Part shown: piece after piece, positions 20,346-30,048 of the stretch
How positions within the stretch are numbered: the stretch's first letter is position 1
Layout of the letters: each line of letters opens with the position of its first letter
Assembly: GCA_035578175.1 (NCBI GenBank)
Contig: JAQMRL010000001.1
Span: 58,551,553-58,615,552, forward strand
Direction of reading: 5' to 3'
DNA from: Catonia carolina
Taxonomy: Eukaryota; Arthropoda; Insecta; Hemiptera; Achilidae
Length of the DNA: 64,000 nt
Notes under the pieces: model-generated
Databases searched by the model: none
What the model was told of the DNA's origin: nothing
The model's input: the letters and a program-made list of their open reading frames with translations, nothing else
Made by a program: the position numbers and the translations under genes

Positions 20346-23243
20346 AAAGTTCACCGCAACAAAATTAAACATATATTATTCAACCCTTTTTAACTTTATA
20401 AAACGACGGCCTACAGATGTTAGAAAGGCCGTTAATAAGACTGAAAACATAATAAATAAACAGTTTTTTACTTACCCTATTTCTTTAAATAAGGCTTACA
20501 AAAAGTAACAGTTTAGTAGTATTCTTTTGATTATATGTCGTTATAATGTTGTTTGATAGAATTTGATTAAACCGTTCGCAGACTTATATTCATACTGATA
20601 TTGATAAACCTCAAAAAGAAAAAGGGTTTACAAAATTGTCAAAATTATTAAATTTTAATAATGATTAATAAATGACTAGTTTTTAAACAAAACAATATCG
20701 GATGAAAATATTAAATTTCAAAAAGATAATGTTTAGTGTATAAACAGATAATATTTGAACTAAAGCCCTCCACAGCTTACTAATGTTCTTGTAGTTTTAG
20801 GCCTAACGATAAATCTAACATTATTTTAATGATTCTTTTATCTAAATATGGATTTGCATGGAACAAGCTAGATTACCTCAGTTGTTCTAAAAAAAACAAC
20901 AAGAAATGGTTAGAAAAATGGAAGAAAGAGTTTAGTAAAAAAATGCAAAAAGCTTAGAAAAGATAAAAAATATTATTGAAAAAGAGAACACATCAGGTGT
21001 GAAACTATTTTTAAGAACGGAAGGATTTAAATGATATCACAAGGACTTTGCGTTAACACCAAATTCGAACACGAGACTTTCTGTCTGGAGTGCTAACTTC
21101 TGCGCTGTCTAAGCAAAATCATCTCCTTTTTCGAGCCATTAAAGATATTTTCTTAGAAATAATTTCACAGAGTAATAAAGAATAAAATTTTTATTGTTAA
21201 GTTATTCATTAATTTCACACAGACTAGTAACAACTTAATATTACTTAACAGAATAACAAAGAATGTAATTTTAACCGATGGTTGTCTACATAATTTGTTT
21301 TGCGAAAAAATAAAAAAGTACTAAAATGTTGAAATTTAACGAGATGTTCAGCGTTGTACTAATAGGTTAAATATTTTATCATAGGCATTCCGTAGTTACG
21401 ATACTCCAGAGTGTAATGAGATTGCTTATGTTGGTAAGAAAGAGTCGACTTGAGATTGTAGGGCGTCTCGACCACTCGTATACGGAAGTATTTCAAAGGA
21501 ATGGCCCACATATAGGTGGCGTACGTATAATTTACTACCTGTGCAACAGGCAATAGGAATGAAAACTCATTCGCTTTCGTATTCAGGAATTGAACTGTTC
21601 TTGCTAAATCCTACCTTGTTCTGATCAATCTTTATGGAGTGAATCTGTAATTTATTCATGAGAATCAAAATTATTAATTATATGGCTATAAAAATTGTCA
21701 TGTGACCTTTCCTGATTTTCAATTAAAACCCGGAAAGGTTAACGTAATTTGCTGTTTTGAACTTCTAAAGTTCAAGAAATTCGAACTTTCCTATTGTACA
21801 TGTATTGCAAACAATAATTAAAATCGAATGACTCTTCATAAAACTGAAGCACGCCAGTGTCCACCTAATCTTTAGAAAAAGAAATTACTGAGACACCGGC
21901 AAAACACCGCTCAGTAACCACGAAAATGAGCTGATCGTGATGTTTGAAGACGAATAAATTAAACTTAATTTTTTAACAACCAATCAGTATGATTAATAAA
22001 CACTTGGAAATTTATATGATTTCATTTTCTAATATTTGGAGGGGTAGTAATTTATTTTGTCTTGTAGGCTTAAGTGGAATAAACTTCACTTCATCTTCAG
22101 AGTAAGAATAAGCCTATAATGTAAATTCTCGCAATAATTCTGGCAGAGGAACAACTTTATGGAATGTCACCATGAAATTTTATATTAAGACAAAAAAAAA
22201 CCGACAAAATGAACACCTTCCTATGAACAGTATTTGCTCAACGTTTGTTGATTCTTTAGTTCACAATCATAGGCCTACTTGTTGATCAACCCCTGATTAG
22301 AAGAGTATTATTTCGTATCTTTTAACGTAAACAAATATTGAAGTTACATTCCCTATATTAAAGCTAAGACATTGTAGCCTACTCAAGTTTATTTAACTGC
22401 AACATTTTAACATATATGTAGAGAAAAAAAATTATGAATTTCTATTTATTTAAATACAAGGAAGCGTATTTAGAATGTTGTATTAATACAGTAAATTAAA
22501 AAAATTATGATACAACCTAATAGTAATAAAATAACAGATGGAAAATATAAGAACCAATTTTAATAAATAAATACCTACTGACAAAACCTTCCAGTACCAG
22601 ATACTATTTTTGTTTGTAGTAGAGAAAAACTACTTTTTATAGTAATACAAATACTGAAATAGTATCGGAGAGAACATTAAGCGAGTTAAGAAATTTCTTT
22701 TAATAATTTTATACAGCTCTGTCTTCTACTATACCTACTACCCGCTTGATCAATCAACCCTTAATCTCTTAGTTTTTTATTCATATATAAAAATAAAATA
22801 ATAATTGAACTACATTAACGCTGCTTTTTAATTTTACTGTGTTAATCCAACTAGGTACCGCTAAATTGATACAGTTATTAAAAATTTAAAAAAATATTGA
22901 AATTATTTTTCTCAGATTAAATAACTTGGTTTATTAAAATTATTTTAAGAAATGAAACCATGTTCTTTTATTAATTACAGTTAGAGACAGGAATTAAGAA
23001 AATAGTATCTGCCTTTATTGGATATTTATCCGTGGGGTTACGGACTACAAAGTACAAATTTACATGAACAGATTAAATTTATTTCCACAATTTACAAATC
23101 GGGCGTGTACATATTCGTAATCCAGTGAATTACACACAAAAGTAAAACCAAAGAAAAGAAACTGAACATAAAAAAAGTAAAATTTACTTTTTTCTTAATA
23201 TATATATATATATAAAATATATATATAAAATTTTACAAAATTC
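20346..23243. other. 2.9-kb AT-rich stretch without supported gene
   Basis: No long frame, splice-flanked exon or element end on either strand. A (TA)n microsatellite lies at about 23202-23228, just downstream of the viral frames. Confidence 0.5.
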
Positions 23244-23704
23244 TTAACTTGTTTTGTCCTCGACCTTTATTATTCCTTGGCCAATGAGGTGTTGTGTTAT
23301 TGTTCGACCTACCCGTTCATAGTCTGGATTTTTACTTTTATCCAGAGCAACCCCCCAATCTAACCACGTTTTGTTTTTTTTGTCCAGCAAGAAATTAATC
23401 ACTTGTTCGTTACCTGTCCACTTGTGCACTATATACGATTGAAATTCTTCATCCGTTTCGGATAATTTAACACCGCTACCGGGAAAGAAAACTTACGTGC
23501 ACGATTCCATAATTGGTATTCCTTGTCTTCTTCGAGCTTCTTTTCTTCAGCCGATGTTAACGGAGATGACGGCCGCTGCTCACCCCATTTACGCTCCGGT
23601 ATCTCAATCTTCGGTATTTTCACTTCTTGTTTTTGTTCTTGTTGTTGTTCTTGAGGTGATAACGGTCGTTTTTGTGGTACTAGCCGCCGTTGTTTCCGAA
23701 GCAC
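23244..23704 (-). pseudogene. ORF downstream of densovirus capsid, frameshifted
   Basis: A Gln/Glu/Lys/Pro-rich segment (RPLSPQEQQQEQKQE) leads into a charged helix-like part and then a more ordered C-terminus containing WLDWGVALDKS and a stop at 23244. The two open parts (23429-23704 and 23244-23429) are in different frames; the shift lies near the CCCGG at about 23478. It follows the capsid stop by 55 bp on the same strand and is probably part of the same viral transcript region. I do not recognise it; it might be another capsid-gene exon, since some insect parvoviruses split VP over several ORFs, or a separate small protein. A GTAAGT donor-like site lies at about 23492. Confidence 0.4.
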
Positions 23705-23759
23705 CGGCTGTTTCTAATTGCTATTTAAGAATAGATTTATATCCGTAGGCAGAGGTCAA

Positions 23760-25062
23760 TTAGTCTTGAAGTTTTATGTATTTGTCGTTGCCAAAGTACA
23801 TAGTGTGAGCTCCAGATATATTATGTTCAGGAAATATCTGATTGTAGGAATATTCCATTTCGATGCGTGTATCCACTTTATACACGGCTATTATCTCCTG
23901 CACGGCATCTTCCGACGGTGAAGTCGAACAATAAGAATGTACAGGCATCACTCCGACATGCAGCGATGGCGGCATCAATCATCCTCCGTACTGCGTGAGC
24001 CCCTTCCCGGCCGAACCGGAATGTTCGATATACGATTCGTAAGGTATGTCCGTCAGTTGTTTTAAACTCATATGTTTAAATTGATTTATGTGTATGTTAT
24101 GAGGATCGGTATCTTGCTGTCGTTTTGCGTATGACAGTTCTGATTCGAAAACACCGGGTGTTTTACACCCGTAATTCAATTGTTGTTGATCGCATTTGAA
24201 TGGAGTGCATTGATCTTGAGGATTTAGTGTGCACAATTGTGGACGGTATTCGTACATTATCGGTGGATTTGGGGCGCCGTTTTCCAGCGCATATATATGC
24301 ATATCTTGCATTATTTCCGGAGCCAACGGTCCGTCTACAATCTTGTCGTAATTTTTCACGAAATAAGTATTGAAAGGCTGCAGATTGCCGAACGAACAAG
24401 GAATATCCGAAAACTCTACATCTCCGGGTTCGTTGTTTTTTTTTAGGAACTTTTGTACCGTACCACTTGTCACACTGATTAGCGCTGACAAATTCTATGC
24501 CAGTAGGAATCATAGGCTTATCCGCTCCCGTTTTATACGCGACATTCAACCCTTGGTATTTGTTCAATAGTCCGTGTGCCGACGTACCCAACACAAACAT
24601 ATTAGAATTCACGGAATTCATAGCGGCCGAATTCGTTTGGAACGGTGTACGATAACCGATACAGGTTACGATAGTCTGACACACTTTCACTTCCGTCTGA
24701 TTGGGTATTGTTCGGAATTCGGCACGGGTTAAATACCAAGGCAGGATTTCAACAGGTACACAGGCTAGCGATGTCGTCAAAACGGCCTGTACGATTTTTT
24801 TCCCGCCCAGTGAATATTTCATTCCGGTATCCAACGATTTAAAATTAAAACCCAACGAATACATAAGTCTATGATGGGTAAACACTAATTTACCTTTTTT
24901 AAAACTCGATATAGGTGAGTGCACAGACATAACATGGTAAGAAATAGAACTATCTCCCTCGTGATGATCACTGCTGGTAGAACTTCCGGCGCCGGCGCTT
25001 CTTCCTTCCTCTCCCGCCGTCGACGTGTCCATGTTGGATGTCTTCTTTCCGCTCATTTTCAA
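23760..25062 (-). pseudogene. endogenous densovirus capsid (VP) main domain, broken
   Basis: Viral structural protein gene. The first part (25062-24163 frame) has a Ser/Gly/Thr-rich start followed by capsid-like sequence. At the A-run of the coding strand (24435-24444) the sensible reading moves to the frame of 24491-23979, which continues capsid-like (NTYFVKNYDK, QLCTLNPQDQC). An in-frame TGA sits at 23979-23981, and the frame then continues to a stop at 23760. So there is one homopolymer frameshift and one nonsense codon. Family assignment rests on the overlapping phospholipase A2 ORF upstream and on order and strand, not on a database match. Confidence 0.7.
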
Positions 25063-25486
25063 AAGTACTAATGGATAATTGCAAATATTCGGGAAAATCC
25101 AAACCTATTCTTCCGGCTGCTCCCGTAGGTGGCTGATGATATATTGTAGGAACGGCCTCACCACCACGTTTGAAACCTTGTTGCTGACGGCGTTTGTGCT
25201 CTTCCAATTTAGATTTGGTAGGGTATTGAACTCCGGCGACACTTTCGACCAGATATTTAATGCCGAGTCCACCAGCTCCAACAGCGCTATGCCAGTTACC
25301 AGTACTAATAAAGTCTTGACCAAAAGATAAAATTGCCGACTGATCCGCAATTCGAATATCATCCGGTGTTGTCGCGATCTCGTATTCGATATCATGCAAC
25401 AGCGCAATATAATCGTCGCGATCGACGGGCGTACCGTTCACTACCGGATTACCCGGTCCTAAATAATTATGACCGGGAAAATTCAT
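24968..25486 (-). CDS. densovirus VP1-unique phospholipase A2 ORF
   Basis: ATG at 25486; 172 codons. YLGPGN (residues 8-13) is the calcium-binding loop and HDIEY (31-35) the catalytic His-Asp signature of parvoviral phospholipase A2, which lets virions leave endosomes. A polybasic stretch near the C-terminus (KKRRRRK) could act as a nuclear signal. It overlaps the start of the capsid frame by 95 bp in another frame; split VP1/VP ORFs joined by splicing are known in several insect densoviruses, so this overlap need not be decay. An in-frame stop immediately precedes the ATG, so any longer VP1 N-terminus would need another exon. Catalytic motif intact. Confidence 0.85.
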   Translation of the reverse strand: MNFPGHNYLGPGNPVVNGTPVDRDDYIALLHDIEYEIATTPDDIRIADQSAILSFGQDFISTGNWHSAVGAGGLGIKYLVESVAGVQYPTKSKLEEHKRRQQQGFKRGGEAVPTIYHQPPTGAAGRIGLDFPEYLQLSISTFENERKEDIQHGHVDGGRGRKKRRRRKFYQQ

Positions 25487-25591
25487 TCACGCGTCCGTCA
25501 ATAGGAAACATTGAAGTACGACTGAAAGTCAAGTCAACGCTGGAAAAATCGTCAAGGTTAAAAAACAAATTACATAACTATAATGATATAT

Positions 25592-25694
25592 GGATAAAGA
25601 AAACTCGGTGTAATAATTGTATAATCATATGTGTGAGAAAATCAAAGCCTGCTGTTTACTTGCTGCTTGCTTCGCAAGAGCTGGACAGGTAGTA
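25592..25694. repeat. densovirus terminus/promoter-like sequence (copy b)
   Basis: GATAAAGAAAACTCGGTG (25593-25610), then AAATCAAAGCCT, CTGTTTACTTG and the hairpin CTTGC-TTC-GCAAG (25666-25678). The same ordered blocks lie upstream of NS at 44437-44555 and 47411-47540, in the same orientation relative to the gene. Shared sequence upstream of both VP and NS is what inverted terminal repeats of an ambisense densovirus would provide. A CAGTCAG-like imperfect repeat follows to 25780. Confidence 0.65.
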
Positions 25695-25951
25695 GTCGGA
25701 AAGCAATCAGCTAGTCAAATTTTTAGTCAGATGATCAGTCAGAATGGCAGTAAGATAGTCAGCCAGACAGAACAAGATAACCAATCACAAAGCAGTATTT
25801 TTTATATATAAATGCAATTCTATCAATCTATCTACCCTAATTTTTTTCCAACACCTACCAATAAGAAATATTATTAAAAAGTAATTAAGCATATATGTGT
25901 TTATACATAAATTTATTTCACCGAATACATACAAGCAAACAATATATAAAA

Positions 25952-26152
25952 ATGCACTTGTCAGGTGTTGTCATTAAAAAAATTAAAAAAGAAACAGTAT
26001 TTTTCAGTAATAGGGTAGTTGGCGAATGTTTTATTTGTTGTAGAAAAAATTCAGTGCTTACTCACATGTATTATTGTGGCCATCTGCTTTGTCACGATTG
26101 TAAAAATAATTGCAGCCTTAAATGCTTTTTATGTAGAACGAAATCGTTCTAA
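25952..26152 (+). CDS. small C3HC4 RING-finger protein (66 aa)
   Basis: ATG at 25952 gives 66 residues (an in-frame ATG at 25895 would add 19). Residues C26-x2-C29-x12-C42-x-H44-x2-C47-x2-C50-x7-C58-x2-C61 fit a C3HC4 RING, the E3-ubiquitin-ligase module common at the C-terminus of IAP-like and other small proteins of insect large DNA viruses. There is no BIR domain. Its stop overlaps the stop of the opposite-strand gene by four bases, a packing typical of viral genomes and unusual for insect genes. TATATAAAA directly precedes the ATG. The frame and all ligands are intact. Confidence 0.6.
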   Translation: MHLSGVVIKKIKKETVFFSNRVVGECFICCRKNSVLTHMYYCGHLLCHDCKNNCSLKCFLCRTKSF

Positions 26153-26880
26153 TCCATGAACTCGTCTATAGCCACATAGAAATGCCACAAAGTGAGATAA
26201 GCTTGAACAGTACGTTTGAATGTGTTGTGTAGAATTCTTTCTGCAATGCTTGTGAGAAGTGGATCATCATAGTTCGGCAGATCAGATATCTTGTTGGATA
26301 TGTGCGCTCGAATAACAACTCGGAAATTCGCAATCGATATGTCGTAGAGAAAAGCGAAAGTGTTCACTAGTAAACGGTTGTGGAAGTTGAAGCTACATTC
26401 TTGGGCGAAGTCATACAGTAGACTGTTCAGTTCACTCCGGCTCTTCGTGAGGTTAACGCTATAAAAGTTCAACTCCTCACATTTTTCATCACGACCGTTG
26501 ATCACCTTCGTGTCCAAATTCTCATAGTTCGACTCGTAATACATCAGCTCATCGTAAAAATATCGGGTTCTGTTCAAAATGGTTTCCACCTTCCATTTGT
26601 CGCCGAAGAGTTCTCCCGCCATCGGGCGATTTTTTTGAAGACGCACGTTAGCTTTTACACCAAAATACACAATCACCAAAATCTCGTGGGTTAGAAATCG
26701 TGGGGTGTAAAGCAGAGTTGTCCAGTTTTCATTCCTACAAGATACGGCGGCAAGTACCTTTTCGTAATCCATCATCAGGTTGGTTGTGTCTAATCTTCTC
26801 GAACCATCTCTATGATATCGTTGCAGTACATTTATATACTCTGTTTTTATATAGAAGCCATGAATACGAAAATATAACAT
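26149..26880 (-). CDS. unrecognised 243-aa protein, virus-like neighbourhood
   Basis: Intact frame from ATG 26880 to TAG at 26151-26149. It is rich in Tyr, Phe, Asn, Leu and Arg, with no signal peptide or clear membrane helix; the C-terminal half looks alpha-helical. No zinc, ATPase or protease motif is visible. It is convergent with the RING gene and overlaps it by four bases. An uninterrupted 243 codons in AT-rich DNA, next to degraded neighbours, suggests either recent acquisition or retained function. I do not recognise the family. Confidence 0.5.
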   Translation of the reverse strand: MLYFRIHGFYIKTEYINVLQRYHRDGSRRLDTTNLMMDYEKVLAAVSCRNENWTTLLYTPRFLTHEILVIVYFGVKANVRLQKNRPMAGELFGDKWKVETILNRTRYFYDELMYYESNYENLDTKVINGRDEKCEELNFYSVNLTKSRSELNSLLYDFAQECSFNFHNRLLVNTFAFLYDISIANFRVVIRAHISNKISDLPNYDDPLLTSIAERILHNTFKRTVQAYLTLWHFYVAIDEFMD

Positions 26881-27025
26881 TTAAAATTTTCAGAGGTTTT
26901 TGTCTTTTGTCATCATTTGTATCAGATACTCTTCATTGGGTTTATGGCGGTTGTCGATCGTTGATACTAATGACTTTAGTTATTCTATTGAATTAAGAAG
27001 ATGCTTATTTTGTATACGCAACAGT

Positions 27026-27290
27026 TTAACAGTAAACTGCTCGTAATATTTTTAATATTCTAAATACTTCACCAGTATTAGCCTCATAGGCGAAAACAAT
27101 TCTCTTAGTTCTTTGATTTTGGTCGTACGCATTTGCATCATTAGCGTCCTTAAGTTTAAAGTATCGAACACGTAATAATTCTTCCTTCGGGCCTTTACGT
27201 CTATAATTTCACTGTAACTAATCTTCGGATTTCGTTTCAAAAGACAAGTGATTAGTTTCTTTTTAGCAGAATGTCTTTTTCCACTATACC
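27026..27290 (-). pseudogene. unrecognised small ORF remnant, minus strand
   Basis: A lysine-rich open segment reads down to about 27150 (contains KRNPKISYSEIIDVKARRK). There the plausible coding sequence moves to another frame (contains RTKRIVFAYEANTGEVF) and ends at TAA 27028-27026. One frameshift is therefore inferred. No good ATG is seen at the 5' end. It overlaps the start of the divergent plus-strand ORF at 27271, again suggesting compact viral packing. Family unknown. Confidence 0.3.
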
Positions 27291-27481
27291 CTTACCAATT
27301 GAACAGTTCGTCCGTTATTACGACTGTATTACTCAATTGAATATTCCAAATATGTTTGTTTCTCCTATCGTTAATAATGTCCAAACTGGATCTTGCTGTA
27401 GTTTTGTTTAATGAAATCTTTTCCGAACAGACCCCCAGGATCGTACGTGTACGTTATGCATCGTTATCAACATATTTGTGA
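27271..27481 (+). pseudogene. unrecognised small ORF with one frameshift
   Basis: ATG 27271 opens 46 codons to TAA 27409. A better continuation (contains AVVLFNEIFSEQTPR) exists in another frame from about 27388 to TGA 27479-27481, so one frameshift is inferred. It would be about 70 aa. No domain recognised. From 27482 to 27634 only an AT-rich spacer is seen, with a TTAAG at about 27580. Confidence 0.3.
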
Positions 27482-27634
27482 ATGAATATGTAATTTTTTC
27501 ATCAGCGTTTCTTTTATAAAGGCAGAATTAATAAAGTGGTTATAAGTAATCTACTACAGTACTCAAAATAATCTAATCCTTAAGTATTGTCAGAGTTAAA
27601 TAACCAAACACGGCGATTTTACTTTAGTAACATA

Positions 27635-28310
27635 ATGCTGGGTGTAGTACTCACTAGTCAATACTATCCAGTCTCTAGCAGAATATTTGAATATATAATA
27701 GCGTTCCGCGATGTGTGTTCTTTGCTCGCGCTCTACGATGTTAGCGTTGATATTCGTGCTGCGGTTTCAGATAAATTATTGAAACGTTTAGACAGAGACT
27801 ATTGGTGCGATATAAGTCGGTACGGCAATCCCAGTGTAAAGTTTATTTTCGATTTTAAAAATTACATTGATTGGGACCAATGGTGCATATACTCTCGTTG
27901 GTAAAACATCCGAACGTATACACTCTGTTTCCGTATTTTAACTGGGAAATATTCTCTTCTGTAAAGCTACCGGACGACCTTGTGCGACGCTGCGCAGATC
28001 AACTCGATTGGAATAATTTAATGTCTCACCACTCCATCAGCGAAAAAATTATTCAAGAATACGAAGAGCGAATAGATTTTAATCTGCTGTGCGCAAATTA
28101 CTACGATCTTTCGATACGTTTTCTTAAACACTATAGAAAAAAGGTGTTTTGAATTGGAGACTGTTTTCTTTACATTACAATTTGACGACCACTTTTTTGG
28201 ATGTATTTCATAAGGATATAGATCATTCAATTGTTTATGCTCGCTTGGATGATGATGAAGAACAGTTGAGTCTGGTTCCCAAAAGGCTGTTGAGGCTATA
28301 TTCGTTTTAA
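27635..28310 (+). pseudogene. W/D-repeat solenoid protein, two frameshifts
   Basis: The ATG at 27635 is followed by a repetitive protein read over three frames (shifts near 27895 and 28147) to TAA 28308-28310, about 220 residues in all. Units of about 22-25 residues begin with [I/L/F]-[D/N]-[W/F/H] and carry a second hydrophobic block: examples are IDWDQWCIYS, FNWEIFSSVKLPDDLV, LDWNNLMSHHSISEKI, IDFNLLCANYYDLSI and LNWRLFSLHYNL. About six units are visible. Similar W/D-anchored helical repeats are known in proteins of large DNA viruses, so I link this to the viral cluster. Repeat periodicity continues across both shifts, so they are secondary mutations. Function unknown. Confidence 0.5.
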
Positions 28311-28364
28311 AAGTATATGGTATAGCTCAAAACACTATAAATAATTTTGGTACATTCGATTTAC

Positions 28365-28399
28365 TATATTGCAGAAGAGTCGGACATTAAACCAAAAAA
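28365..28399 (+). mobile_element. SINE 3' tail fragment
   Basis: GCAGAAGAGTCGGACATTAAACC plus an A run matches the 3' end of the 18612-18784 SINE. Only the tail is present. Confidence 0.5.
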
Positions 28400-28762
28400 A
28401 AAGATTTACTATAATCTATATAACGCTAATTTCTGGTTTTAAACGAAATCGTCGGAACAATGGTCTGGACTGTGGTTGTGCTGCTGTGAGCTTGCTCTGC
28501 CGAGGCTTTGCGCCATCCTTTAGCCCTTCCAGTCGCTTCGGTACTGTGGCAAGAAGTGGACCATGGGTAAGAGTGTCGGAGCTCTTACTGCTGCGTGCGA
28601 GCCTCTGGGACGTCGGTATCAGTGGGTCAGGCAGTACCTGACTCCCCGGCCCGGATGAAATATGTGGGAGATGGCTGCCGGGAGTACTCGGCCGGGTCCT
28701 TCTTTTTACTAGGGACCTGCGGCGTGCGCGGGTCATCTCTCCGCCCGCACCCTGCTTTCACG

Positions 28763-30048
28763 ATGACTGGAAAAGCACTAAAGATAATGTCTAACAAACA
28801 ATCTTCCCTTGGATGTAAAAGACTATGGTCTAGCTTGTCTGACGATAGTGATAGTGGTGTATTAAGTAACACGGACAAATTTTTCGTTGTTCGTTGTGTT
28901 GCAGAAGAAGGGTCGCTATCAAAAGTTTCCCCCTTCATTATTAACAGGTCTGTGCAGTCGGTTTGTGGCTCGCCACATTCAATTAAAAAACTAAGGAATG
29001 GTACTTTGTTAATTGAAACAACGTCTGCGAAGCAAAGTAGCAGCGTTGTTAAAATTACACAAATTGGAAGTACTACAGTCACTGTAGAACCGCACAGATC
29101 CCTCAACTCATCTCGAGGAGTGGTTTACTCTCGAGATATACAAGATATGTCTGAGGCTGAGTTATTGGAGGAGCTTACCTCCCAGAGAGTGACGCAAGTC
29201 AAAAGAGTTACGCGTCGGGAAAATGGAATTGATGTCGGTACCCCGTACTTATCATAACATTTTCCACCCCTCAACCTCCGGATCGCCTTAAGTTGGGTTA
29301 CTTGTCTGTTCGAGTGAGACCGTATGTCCCAAACCCTCTGCGCTGTTTTCAGTGCCAGGAATACGGACATACGAAAACAAACTGCAAGAAACCTGCGATA
29401 TGCGCAAAGTGCAGTTCACCTGACCACTTAGATAGCGAATGCACTTCTGAAAAAGAACTATGTGCAAACTGTAAAGGAAGTCATTCAGCAAGGTCTCGGG
29501 AATGCCCCAAATATAAAGAAGAACGGGAAATTCAGAAAATTTCGTCTGAACAGAAGCTTTCCTTTCCCGCTGCTCGGAGTGAGTACAGAAAACTAAATAG
29601 CATTCGAAATGCAGTCCAGCCTGACATTTCGTTTGCAGCTGCAACTAGTGTTCAGTCTCGTGTGTCTGGTGAGTGCTCGTCATGCGTTGAGTTGAAGAGT
29701 GTTGTTGAGAACCTCACTAAACAGGTTGCTTCCCTAACTTCTGCACTTAAAGCGTTATTAAGCACCAAGCAAACAGAAATTGGTTCAAAGAGCTCAGTGT
29801 CTCAAGTGTGTAACCTTTCTGCGACGCAGAGTACAAAAGCTCAGCTGTCAAGTAAGACAGCCTCTACCTCAAAGGGAAAACCCCTTTCAGTATCCAAGAC
29901 GCTTCCAGCGGAAGCGTCTAAATTTCTAAAATCTCCTCCGTCTGGGTCCAAGATCCACGATATGATAGGAGATTCATCGGCCCTAGAAAAGGGCTTTATA
30001 CAAGTAAAAGGGAAAAAAGGGAAGGAAAAAATTGTGTTTGAAACGTAA
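28763..30048 (+). pseudogene. X ORF1 gag (frameshift)
   Basis: Same gag as in E1, from ATG 28763. A 1-nt deletion with a substitution just after the CCCC at 29241-29244 shifts the frame and stops it at 29257. Downstream coding, including all three zinc knuckles, is open from about 29293 to TAA 30046-30048. The break lies a few bases from E1's break, but one is an insertion and the other a deletion, so they arose independently. Confidence 0.8.
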
